Below are positions 42,930 to 50,680 of a DNA stretch of 64,000 nt, in pieces. The position numbers were made by a program, and so were the translations under genes. Under the pieces are notes generated by a model, which was given only the letters and a program-made list of their open reading frames with translations, did not search any database and was not told the DNA's origin. The stretch is from PoT sp049331405 (lineage in GTDB: Bacteria; Planctomycetota; Planctomycetia; Isosphaerales; Isosphaeraceae): contig NZ_CP186274.1 of the NCBI RefSeq assembly GCF_049331405.1, positions 8,432,001-8,496,000 of the forward strand. Direction: 5' to 3'. How positions within the stretch are numbered: position 1 is the first letter of the stretch; each line of letters begins with the position of its first letter.

Positions 42930-44492
42930 ATGGCAAGAATCTGCCTGATCAATCCGAAGTTCCCGACCTCCTTCTGGGGGCTCAACCATGGGCTGCCGCT
43001 CCTGGGCAAGAAGGCGAACATGCCCGTGCTGGCCCTGCCGGTCCTGGCCGGGCTGACGCCCGCCGAGCATGAAGTCGTGCTCATCGACGAAAACGTGCAG
43101 GACATCGACTTCGAGGCGCTCCGCTCCTTCGATATCGTGGGCCTGACCGGGATGACGGTCCAGCGCGACCGGATGCGAGACATCCTACTCGAGCTCCAGG
43201 CCCGCGACATCTTCGTGGTGATCGGAGGCCCCTGGATCACCGTCGCCGAGAACTGGTATGACGGCCTGGTCGACGTCATCTTCATCGGGGAGGCCGAGGA
43301 GACCTGGCCCAAGTTTCTCGAGGACTGGAAGAAGGGGGAGTGGCAGTACCGATACGAGCAGTCCGAGAAGTCGGACATGACCAAGATCCCCCTACCCCGC
43401 TACGACCTCGTCCCCTTCCGCGAATACGCGATGGGATGCATCCAGACCTCGCGCGGGTGCCCCTTCCAGTGCGAGTTCTGCGACATCATCGTGATCTTCG
43501 GCCGACGGCCTCGACTCAAAACGCCGGACCAGGTCATCGCCGAGATCGAAGCCCAGCACAAGCTCGGGGCTCACGTTATCTTCCTGGTCGACGACAACTT
43601 CATCGGCAACAAGAAGGCGGCCAAGGTCCTCCTCCGCGAAATCGTGGCCTGGCAGCATGCCCACGGGTATCCCATCGCCTTCTTCACCGAGGCCTCGCTC
43701 GACCTCGCCGAGGACGCTGAGTTGATGCAACTCATGGCCGACGCCGGGATGGTCGCCGTCTTCATCGGGATCGAGAGCCCGGATGAGGAAGCCCTGCGCG
43801 AGACCAAGAAATTCCAGAACGTCCGCGGCAGTCTGGTCGAGCGCGTTCATAGGGTCCAGGAGTTCGGACTCGAGGTCTACGCCGGGATGATCGTCGGCTT
43901 CGACCAGGACGACGAGACGATTTTCGATCGCCAGTTCGAGTTCCTCACCCGCACCCGGATCATCGGCGCGATGGCGGGGATGCTTTCCGCCATCCCCAAG
44001 ACCCCGCTCTATGAACGGCTCGAGGCCGAGGGTCGGCTCGACAATGCCGCGGCCGACGACCCGAATATCGCCACCAACATCATCCCCCTCAACATGAGCC
44101 GGGAGGCGATGCGCGACGGCTGGCTCGACCTTATGGACCGTCTCTACGACGCCGAGAACTACTTCGAGCGCTTCGACGAGCTCTTCATCAAAGGGAGGCT
44201 CGCCCTCGGGTCGGCGAAGATGGAGTGGCTGAGAAAGAACCGGCCGATCCTCTATCTCAAGAACCAGTTCCTCACGATCGCCGCCGGCCTCTACATGCTC
44301 GCCCGCGTCTGGACCGACCCTCGCACGAAGCCCTACCGCAACGTTTACGCGAAGTATCTTCGCAAGCTCGTCGCCTCCCGGCGCCCGCCGCGTTACCTCT
44401 TCCAGTTCGCCTGGAAGTGCATCCTCCACACCCACTTCGCCACCATGACCCGCAAGATGGTCCGCGGCGAATCTCGCCTCGTGAACACCTGA
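42930..44492 (+). CDS. B12-binding domain radical SAM protein with DUF4070-like C-terminus
   Basis: A 520-residue enzyme. A cobalamin-binding-type Rossmann domain fills ~1-150 (SFDIVGLTGMTVQRDRMRD, VVIGGPWITV). The radical SAM core follows, with the cluster motif C177-x3-C181-x2-C184 in SRGCPFQCEFCD. The C-terminal ~140 residues (for example NQFLTIAAGLYMLARVWTDP) resemble DUF4070. This architecture is shared by methylases such as the hopanoid C-2 methylase HpnP, but the assignment to HpnP itself is not supported here: no hopanoid genes are near. Start ATG at 42930. A strong terminator follows. Confidence 0.85.
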   Translation: MARICLINPKFPTSFWGLNHGLPLLGKKANMPVLALPVLAGLTPAEHEVVLIDENVQDIDFEALRSFDIVGLTGMTVQRDRMRDILLELQARDIFVVIGGPWITVAENWYDGLVDVIFIGEAEETWPKFLEDWKKGEWQYRYEQSEKSDMTKIPLPRYDLVPFREYAMGCIQTSRGCPFQCEFCDIIVIFGRRPRLKTPDQVIAEIEAQHKLGAHVIFLVDDNFIGNKKAAKVLLREIVAWQHAHGYPIAFFTEASLDLAEDAELMQLMADAGMVAVFIGIESPDEEALRETKKFQNVRGSLVERVHRVQEFGLEVYAGMIVGFDQDDETIFDRQFEFLTRTRIIGAMAGMLSAIPKTPLYERLEAEGRLDNAAADDPNIATNIIPLNMSREAMRDGWLDLMDRLYDAENYFERFDELFIKGRLALGSAKMEWLRKNRPILYLKNQFLTIAAGLYMLARVWTDPRTKPYRNVYAKYLRKLVASRRPPRYLFQFAWKCILHTHFATMTRKMVRGESRLVNT

Positions 44493-44529
44493 GAGGGTCG
44501 GCGGCTCACAATCTTCGTTGAAGTTGCAA

Positions 44530-44564
44530 ACGCGGGCGTCCGGCCCACAACCGGACGCCCGCGT
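44530..44564. terminator. Bidirectional hairpin terminator between radical SAM and ubiD genes
   Basis: A 14-bp perfect stem (ACGCGGGCGTCCGG with CCGGACGCCCGCGT, 44530-44543 and 44551-44564) and 7-base loop between two convergent genes. Confidence 0.75.
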
Positions 44565-44603
44565 TGATTCACTGACGGATTAGCGCGTGGCGAGCCACTT
44601 CCC

Positions 44604-46433
44604 CTAAATGATCCCGGCGAGCGGACCTCCCGCGACCCCGAGCGAATCGACGCGTCGTTCGACCTCTGGGTCGTCGATCAGCGGGGGCGCGTGCTGCGGC
44701 TTGATGCGGGCGTCGATCACGAGCGGACCTCGACAGCCCCAGTGCTTGTGCTCGACGAAGGCGTCGATACCGTCGATGTCGTGGGCGGGGTTAGATCGGG
44801 TGAATGTTACCCAGAGGAAGTTGCCCACGGACCTCGCCGCGAATTCGCTGTCGTCGACGATGACGATGAGCGGGAAGTCACGGATTGGATTCGAGGATCC
44901 CACCTCAAGGCAGAACTTCGGCACCACCTCGGCACCCCTGTCATAGCGCGGCCCCTTCACGGCGAGGATGCCAGGGAGCACAACTCGAGGCTCCGAGAAA
45001 CCGCCGGGCAAATTCAAGTCCGCGGGAAACGAAGTCGGCAATTCCCTGCGTTTCGGACCCGCGGCTGCCATCACGACCTTCGACCCGGCGTTGAAGCCAT
45101 GGCCTGAGTAGTCGAGCGTGTCCATGGTGGTCCTGGTCTGGAAGTGCAAGTCGTGCGACCAGTCAACTCGCTCGAGGACGTGGCGCAAGAAAGCAGGGAT
45201 GTCGTGTATGTCGAGATCCGGGTTGTCCTCCCCCGCCACGATGAGGAGGTATTTCGCCAGCGACATCTGCCCCTGACCGAGGATCGCGTTAGCGCTGGTG
45301 AGAATCTCCTGCGGGCGACGTACCTCGGCGTAGGGAACGTAACGCTCGCTCGCAATCGCGAGTAGCAACGGATGGACCCCCGCCGCATCGACCGCGTGGA
45401 CGGCCTTCACCCCGGGCAGGACCGTGGGGATGATCGGGCCAGTAAGTTCGTGAATCAGCTCGCCGAACGAGGTGTCCTCCTGGGGAGGTCGACCGACCGA
45501 GGTGAATGGCCAGATGGCGTCTTCCCGGTGATAGACCCGATCGACGCGGAGAACCGGGAAGTCGTGGGTGAGACTGTAGTAGCCGAGGTGGTCGCCGAAA
45601 GGCCCCTCCGGTTTTCGAACGTTCGGGTCGATCGTCCCCGCGATCACGAAATCGGCCTCGGCGGGCATTGGAAGCAGCCCATCTGGCGAGACCATCCGGA
45701 CGCGACGGCCGCCGAGTGCCCCCGCAAAGCTGAGTTCGGGAAGCCCTTCGGGCAACGGCATCACGGCGGCGACGGTCATCGCGGGCGGGCCACCGACGAA
45801 GATACTGACTCGAAGAGGCTCGCCCCGGCGAATCGCAGCCGCGTGGTGGACGCCGATGCCTCGGTGGATCTGGTAATGGATCCCGACCTCGCGATTCGGT
45901 TCGTAGGCGTTCCCCGAGAGTTGCACCCGATACATGCCCAGGTTCGACTTCGCCAGGCCCGGCCTATCCGGATCCTCGGAGTACACCTGCGGCAAGGTGA
46001 TGAAGGCACCGCCGTCGTCGGGCCAGGATTTGAGTTGGGGAAGCCGATCGACCTGCGTCGTGCGAGCCAGGATCGGTCCACTCTTCACGGTCTTCGGCAA
46101 GAGGTTGAGGGCCGAGAAAGGAACCCCGCGATAGCGCCAAGGGTTCTTCAACGCGGCCGGGGGGCGGACCTTCAACTCGACCAGCCGACGGACAGGATCC
46201 AAAGTGTCGCGGAAGATGAAGTGGGTCCGCTCCATGGTCCCGAAGAGGTTCCCGAGCATCGGGAACGAGGTCCCCTTGACCCGCTTGAAGAAGAGGGCCG
46301 GCCCCCCTGCCTCGAAGACCCGGCGCTGGATCGCGGCGACCTCGAGGTTCGGGTCGACTTCCTGCTCGATGTCGATCAGCTTCCCATTCTTGCGGAGGTC
46401 CTTGACGCATTCGGCCAACGATCGGTAGCCCAT
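44604..46433 (-). CDS. UbiD-family decarboxylase (candidate MqnL, menaquinone)
   Basis: A 609-residue UbiD-type enzyme, dependent on prenylated FMN in characterised relatives. The ATG at 46433 starts the conserved MGYRSLAECVKDLRKNGKL. Signatures are EVGIHYQIHRGIGVHHAAAI, the cofactor/metal region DPNVRKPEGPFGDHLGYYS, and the C-terminal DARIKPQHAPPLI. The same frame stays open a further ~1.3 kb upstream, but that part is antisense to menG and is a shadow. With menG and a UbiA-like gene next to it, it probably decarboxylates the prenylated 1,4-dihydroxy-6-naphthoate intermediate in the futalosine route. Alternatively, it acts on another aromatic acid. Confidence 0.85.
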   Translation of the reverse strand: MGYRSLAECVKDLRKNGKLIDIEQEVDPNLEVAAIQRRVFEAGGPALFFKRVKGTSFPMLGNLFGTMERTHFIFRDTLDPVRRLVELKVRPPAALKNPWRYRGVPFSALNLLPKTVKSGPILARTTQVDRLPQLKSWPDDGGAFITLPQVYSEDPDRPGLAKSNLGMYRVQLSGNAYEPNREVGIHYQIHRGIGVHHAAAIRRGEPLRVSIFVGGPPAMTVAAVMPLPEGLPELSFAGALGGRRVRMVSPDGLLPMPAEADFVIAGTIDPNVRKPEGPFGDHLGYYSLTHDFPVLRVDRVYHREDAIWPFTSVGRPPQEDTSFGELIHELTGPIIPTVLPGVKAVHAVDAAGVHPLLLAIASERYVPYAEVRRPQEILTSANAILGQGQMSLAKYLLIVAGEDNPDLDIHDIPAFLRHVLERVDWSHDLHFQTRTTMDTLDYSGHGFNAGSKVVMAAAGPKRRELPTSFPADLNLPGGFSEPRVVLPGILAVKGPRYDRGAEVVPKFCLEVGSSNPIRDFPLIVIVDDSEFAARSVGNFLWVTFTRSNPAHDIDGIDAFVEHKHWGCRGPLVIDARIKPQHAPPLIDDPEVERRVDSLGVAGGPLAGII

Positions 46434-46781
46434 GGTCGGAGTCGGTATCCCCTGGGAATTCTCGGTCACTCGAACCGAGGATGGAACTTCGTCGGTCGCT
46501 TCCAGACTAGGAAGTCGAGCGGTCGTCGCCAAGTCGAGGTCGCTGGTTCCCGCCGCCTCGGCGTAGGCGAGTGGACAACCCACCCCCTCCCGCGTGTACA
46601 ATCGGGCCTGGAAATCATCCTGATCCTGTGCCGGACCAACGGCGGATCTCGGTGTCCAGGCCCCGAGGTCGTCTCGACTTGAGATGAGTCCTCGCGGCTC
46701 GAGAGTGTCTCCAGGACGCCTTCGAACAGCGACACCGCCACCTACCCGGCCAGAGAGCGTAGACGGTTGAAGGGATCGAGC
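46434..46781. other. Divergent promoter region of ubiD-like gene and menG
   Basis: 348 bp between the ubiD-like gene and menG on opposite strands. It probably carries both promoters; I could not single out a -35/-10 pair. No gene seen. Confidence 0.4.
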
Positions 46782-47552
46782 ATGCCCACGGAGATGGTGT
46801 CGCCGGAGAGCACCCAGGAGCGGGGACTCGTCGACAAGTCCTCGACTCGCGTCCGGTCGATGTTCGCGTCGATCGCCGGCAAGTACGACTTCCTGAACCA
46901 TCTCTTGAGCCTGAACATCGACAAAGCCTGGCGAAGGTTCACGACGAAGATGGTCCCGCCGACGCCCGGCATCCCCGTGCTCGACTGCTGCACGGGGACC
47001 GCCGACTTGGCCCTCGCCTACCACAAGGCGGGGCGCGGCCAGAGCCCGATCGTCGGCTCCGACTTCTGCTACGAGATGCTCGAGATCGGTAATCAGAAGG
47101 TCCGCAAGGCGGGGGCGGATAGTCGCATCGCCCTCATCGAGGGGGACACCCAGCGCCTCCCCTTGCCCAGCGATACCTTCGGCGTGGTGACGGTCGCATT
47201 CGGCCTCCGCAACGTGAGCGACACGATCCGGGGCGTCGACGAGATGATCCGGGTCGCCCGGCCCGGCGGGAAGGTGGCGATCCTCGAGTTCTCGAAGCCG
47301 AGGGGTGCGTTCCTCGGCCGGCTCTACCTCACCTTCTTCCGACACATCCTGCCCAAGGTCGGCCAGACGATCTCTCCGAACAACTACTCGGCGTACTCCT
47401 ACCTGCCGGCAAGCGTGCTCCAGTTCCCCGATGGCCAGGCGATGCTCGACCTCCTGGGAGGCCGGGGCCTCGTCGACGTGAAGGAATACCCGCTCACGTT
47501 CGGGATCGCCACCTTGTACGTAGGGGTCAAGCCTGAGACGGCGACGAGTTGA
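46782..47552 (+). CDS. menG: Demethylmenaquinone methyltransferase (UbiE/MenG)
   Basis: Methylates demethylmenaquinone to menaquinone, the last step of the pathway; cytoplasmic face of the membrane. 256 residues. The UbiE-type signatures are YDFLNHLLSLNIDKAWRR, VLDCCTGTADLA (67-78, SAM binding) and FGLRNVSDTIRGVDEM, with LEFSKP before the C-terminal ISPNNYSAYSYLPASV. The ATG at 46782 has AAGGGA upstream. Neighbours are the ubiD-like gene (divergent) and an SDR and a UbiA-like gene downstream, which fit a menaquinone set. Confidence 0.93.
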   Translation: MPTEMVSPESTQERGLVDKSSTRVRSMFASIAGKYDFLNHLLSLNIDKAWRRFTTKMVPPTPGIPVLDCCTGTADLALAYHKAGRGQSPIVGSDFCYEMLEIGNQKVRKAGADSRIALIEGDTQRLPLPSDTFGVVTVAFGLRNVSDTIRGVDEMIRVARPGGKVAILEFSKPRGAFLGRLYLTFFRHILPKVGQTISPNNYSAYSYLPASVLQFPDGQAMLDLLGGRGLVDVKEYPLTFGIATLYVGVKPETATS

Positions 47553-47874
47553 GGCGTCGGACCTCGCGGCGCACTCCAGCTCCGAAAATGGATGACTCGC
47601 TTGACGGCGGCCGTTTCGTACTTCGTTTCCCGTGAAACATTCCCGGACGTGAGCCCCCTCGAGATCCTGTTGACGTACAAGTGGGCTGGGGCCATAGTCT
47701 TGCCCGCGGTGCCCGATTTGCACCATCCGGCGAGAACGCACGCGAAAACGCGTTGTTTCACGGTGGTTCGGACCTGCGACCATCCCGGCAACGCCAATCC
47801 CCAGTACAACACGCCGAGGGCTGGAGAGATGCTTCCCCCGCCCCTCTCACCCTCGATAGGAGTAACTTGAGGTC
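47553..47874. other. Intergenic region between menG and SDR gene
   Basis: 322 bp holding a parS-like 16-mer at 47624-47639 and, at 47754-47764, a single half-site-like TGTTTCACGG string. Otherwise nothing recognised. The SDR promoter could be in the right part. Confidence 0.45.
47624..47639. promoter_or_regulatory. parS-like site 1 (ParB binding)
   Basis: CGTTTCCCGTGAAACA matches the consensus TGTTNCACGTGAAACA at 14 of 16 positions (mismatches at 1 and 7). Intergenic, between menG and the SDR gene. The first of four such sites spaced 4.3-5.0 kb. Confidence 0.6.
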
Positions 47875-48780
47875 ATGGCAGAGGCTCCCACACCGAGGCT
47901 CGTATTGGTCACCGGGGCTTCCGCCGGGATCGGTGCCGCCGTGGCTCGCGAACTAGCCCGCCAGGGTTTCGACCTGGCCCTGACGGCTCGACGCGCCGAT
48001 CGCCTCTCGAAACTCGCCGACGAGATCCGCGATGACGTGAGCCAGCGGAACGGACGCGTTCCAAAGGTCGACAACTTCACCGCCGACCTCGACGACCCGA
48101 AGACGCCGGAGACGCTCATCGCCGACGTCGTCGGCCGTTGTGGACGACTCGACGTCCTCGTCAACAACGCGGGCTTCGGGCTCCCTGCCCTCTTCTCCGA
48201 GTCCGACCCGGCCGAGATCCGTCGTCAACTCGAGGTCAACTTCGTCGCCCCACTGATGCTCGCCCGATTCGCGATGCCCCACCTGCTCTCGAGCAAGGGG
48301 ATGATCATCAACGTCGGCTCCTCGATCACCAGCGTCCCCAATTCAGCATTAGGGGCCTACGGCGCGACGAAGGCTGGGTTGGCTTACTGGAACGACGCGA
48401 TCCGACGCGAACTCAAACATCGTGGAGTGCGCGTCTGCCTTGTCGAGCCGGGGCCCGTTAAGACGGAGTTCTTCAGCGCCCTCGAGAAGCTCGCGCCGCC
48501 TGGCCATGCGTACAATCCGATGCTCGACGCCCCTGCCCCGTGGATGTCGGCGAAGGTTGATGACGTCGCACGGCGGATCGTGCGTCTGATCGACAGACCG
48601 AAACGACGTTTGTCAGTGCTCAAACGAGTGGTCTGGCCGTTCCGGATGATCGGCGGCCTGTTTCAGATTTGCCCTCCCCTGGGAGACCTGGCGCTCTCGA
48701 CGATGGCGCAGCACTTCGATCGCAAGGGGGACCTTTCGCGAGTGAAACGGAGCCAAGGCGATGCTCGGCCGACTGAATGA
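47875..48780 (+). CDS. Short-chain dehydrogenase/reductase (SDR)
   Basis: A 301-residue classical SDR: cofactor motif TGASAGIG (13-20), NNAG (97-100), catalytic S149/S150 and Y162-x3-K166 (AYGATKAG). An arginine pair after the second strand (TARRADRL) suggests preference for NADP(H). The C-terminal ~60 residues contain a hydrophobic patch (FRMIGGLFQICPP). Its end overlaps the UbiA-like gene by 20 bases, so the two are translationally coupled. The substrate may be related to quinone synthesis, but this is inferred from position alone. Confidence 0.87.
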   Translation: MAEAPTPRLVLVTGASAGIGAAVARELARQGFDLALTARRADRLSKLADEIRDDVSQRNGRVPKVDNFTADLDDPKTPETLIADVVGRCGRLDVLVNNAGFGLPALFSESDPAEIRRQLEVNFVAPLMLARFAMPHLLSSKGMIINVGSSITSVPNSALGAYGATKAGLAYWNDAIRRELKHRGVRVCLVEPGPVKTEFFSALEKLAPPGHAYNPMLDAPAPWMSAKVDDVARRIVRLIDRPKRRLSVLKRVVWPFRMIGGLFQICPPLGDLALSTMAQHFDRKGDLSRVKRSQGDARPTE

Positions 48781-49633
48781 CCTGCTGGGGATGATCAAGT
48801 TCAGCCATACTCTCTTCGCCCTCCCCTTCGCCTTGCTGGGAGCGGCGCTGGCGGCGCATCGCCCGGATGGCTGGCATAGTCGGCTCCAGGATTGGGCAGG
48901 GATCATCCTCTGCATGGCGACGGCCCGCTCGGCCGCGATGGCCTTCAACCGACTTGCCGATCGGTTCATCGACGCGAGGAACCCGAGGACCGCGATGCGG
49001 CACCTCCCGAGTGGTCAGCTCTCCGTCATCTCGGTGGTCGTCTTCACGGTGGTGACGTCGCTCGGCTTCATCGCCGCGACTCTGCTTTTCCTCCCGAACC
49101 GCTGGCCTCTCATCCTCTCGGTCCCGGTGTTGCTCTGGCTGCTCGGTTATTCGTATGCCAAGCGGTTCACGAGCCTGGCCCACTTCTGGCTCGGTGCCGC
49201 GTTGATGCTCGCGCCGATCGCCGCCTGGATCGCCCTCCGAGGCGACCTGCAGTGGCCCCCAGTCCTGCTCGGCCTCGCTGTTCTTTTCTGGGTTTCCGGC
49301 TTCGATATCATCTATGCCTGCCAGGACGCCGACTTCGACCGACAGTCTGGCCTTCACAGCATCCCGGCCCGGATCGGGATCCGTAACGCCCTGCGCCTGG
49401 CCGCGGCCTGCCACGCGATCATGGTCGGGACCCTGATCGCGCTAGGTTTTGCTTATCCGATGGGGATCGTCTACTTCGTCGGGGTCGGGGTCGTCTTCGC
49501 CCTGCTCCTCTATGAGCACGCCATCGTCCGACCCGATGACCTGAGCCGGGTGAACGTCGCCTTCTTCCAGGTGAATATCGCGATCAGCATGGGCCTGCTT
49601 GCCGTCGGCGTCGCGGATTTGCTAACTCGCTAA
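48761..49633 (+). CDS. UbiA-family prenyltransferase (candidate MqnP)
   Basis: A 290-residue polytopic enzyme that joins a polyprenyl chain to an aromatic acid. Both Asp-rich motifs are present: NRLADRFID (N63, D67, D71) and YACQDADFDRQSG, binding the Mg-diphosphate. About eight hydrophobic segments. UbiA-like 4-hydroxybenzoate transferases and the MqnP enzyme of the futalosine pathway share this form. The company of a UbiD-like decarboxylase and menG favours MqnP; planctomycetes make menaquinone, not ubiquinone. Begins inside the end of the SDR gene. Confidence 0.87.
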   Translation: MLGRLNDLLGMIKFSHTLFALPFALLGAALAAHRPDGWHSRLQDWAGIILCMATARSAAMAFNRLADRFIDARNPRTAMRHLPSGQLSVISVVVFTVVTSLGFIAATLLFLPNRWPLILSVPVLLWLLGYSYAKRFTSLAHFWLGAALMLAPIAAWIALRGDLQWPPVLLGLAVLFWVSGFDIIYACQDADFDRQSGLHSIPARIGIRNALRLAAACHAIMVGTLIALGFAYPMGIVYFVGVGVVFALLLYEHAIVRPDDLSRVNVAFFQVNIAISMGLLAVGVADLLTR

Positions 49634-49720
49634 AGCCCTGGATGCTCGACGACCTGGCAAGGGCATCGATCATGACACGGGCTTCGGGCTACAACGTGCC
49701 CTGATTGAGAGACGGCGACA

Positions 49721-50611
49721 ATGGCTCAACTCCGTCCCGATCATGCCGAGCGGATGCGACGAGCCCGACTCGGCCTCGATGGCCTCTCCGTCGGCGATGC
49801 CTTCGGTAGTCGCTTCTTCAACGCCCCTGACTCGTCGAGGTCCGTCCCCGCCTCCCCCTGGGCTTACTCCGACGACACCGAGATGGCCATGGCCGTCGTC
49901 TCGAACCTGGATCGATTCGGATGCATCGAGCCCGACACACTCGCCCTCGACTTCGCCCGCCGTTATCGAGCCGACCCCTATCGAGGCTATGGCCTGACGG
50001 TTCGTCGCGTCCTGGACGACATTGCGGAAGGGATCCCCTGGAGCCAGGCCGCGCGCCTCGTCTATAGCGGGCTCGGCTCGATGGGAAACGGCGGGGCGAT
50101 GCGAGTCGCTCCCATCGGCGCCTACTTTTTCGACGACGATTGCGCGATGGTCGAGGAGGCTCGGAAATCGGCCATGACGACGCACGCCCATGCCGAAGGC
50201 CAGGCCGGGGCGATTGCAGTTTCGGTCGCCTCCGCTTGGGCTTGTCGGAATGCGGGCCGCCAGCGATCGGGGAAAGCGATGCTGGAATTCGCCGCGGAGC
50301 ATACGCCTGCTGGTGTGACGAGGGATGGAATCGAACACGCCATCGAACTCGACTTCGGCCTGACCATCGAGGCCTCGGTGGAAGTACTGGGGAATGGCAG
50401 CAAGATCACCGCACCGGATACGGTGCCCTTCGCTCTCTGGTGTGCCGCGCGGCACATCGACGATTTCGCCGAGGCGCTGTGGTCCGCGACCCTGGCTGAA
50501 GGCGACAACGACACGAATGGCGCGATCATCGGGGGCATCGTCGCGCTGGCCAACGGCCCGAACTCGATCCCGGGCGACTGGCTCGAGGCAAGAGAAGCTC
50601 TGCCCTCGTAA
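49721..50611 (+). CDS. ADP-ribosylglycohydrolase family protein (second copy)
   Basis: A 296-residue DraG/ARH-type hydrolase, about 100 residues shorter than the copy at 16382. Motifs: GLSVGDAFGSRFF, YSDDTEMAM (SDDT at 50-53), GNGGAMRVAPIGAYFF and EGDNDTNGAIIGG, in which the acidic metal ligands are kept though the usual GGD is EGD. Substrate may be protein ADP-ribose or a small nucleotide derivative. It is 87 bases downstream of the UbiA-like gene and converges on the large lipoprotein gene, with a hairpin between them. Confidence 0.87.
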   Translation: MAQLRPDHAERMRRARLGLDGLSVGDAFGSRFFNAPDSSRSVPASPWAYSDDTEMAMAVVSNLDRFGCIEPDTLALDFARRYRADPYRGYGLTVRRVLDDIAEGIPWSQAARLVYSGLGSMGNGGAMRVAPIGAYFFDDDCAMVEEARKSAMTTHAHAEGQAGAIAVSVASAWACRNAGRQRSGKAMLEFAAEHTPAGVTRDGIEHAIELDFGLTIEASVEVLGNGSKITAPDTVPFALWCAARHIDDFAEALWSATLAEGDNDTNGAIIGGIVALANGPNSIPGDWLEAREALPS

Positions 50612-50615
50612 GACC

Positions 50616-50646
50616 AGGGCCGTCGCGATCGAATCGCGACGGCCCT
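50616..50646. terminator. Bidirectional hairpin between convergent genes
   Basis: A 14-bp perfect stem (50616-50629 with 50633-50646) and CGA loop, placed between the ADP-ribosylglycohydrolase stop and the end of the lipoprotein gene. No long T-run on either side. Confidence 0.6.
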
Positions 50647-50680
50647 CGGCGAGTCTCGGTTCGATGTCGATCGGCTCGAC

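Noticed and set aside
46434..47783. In-frame extension of the ubiD-like gene by ~450 residues
   Set aside because: It is antisense to menG, Arg/His/Asp-rich as high-GC shadows are, and the UbiD family starts at the ATG at 46433.
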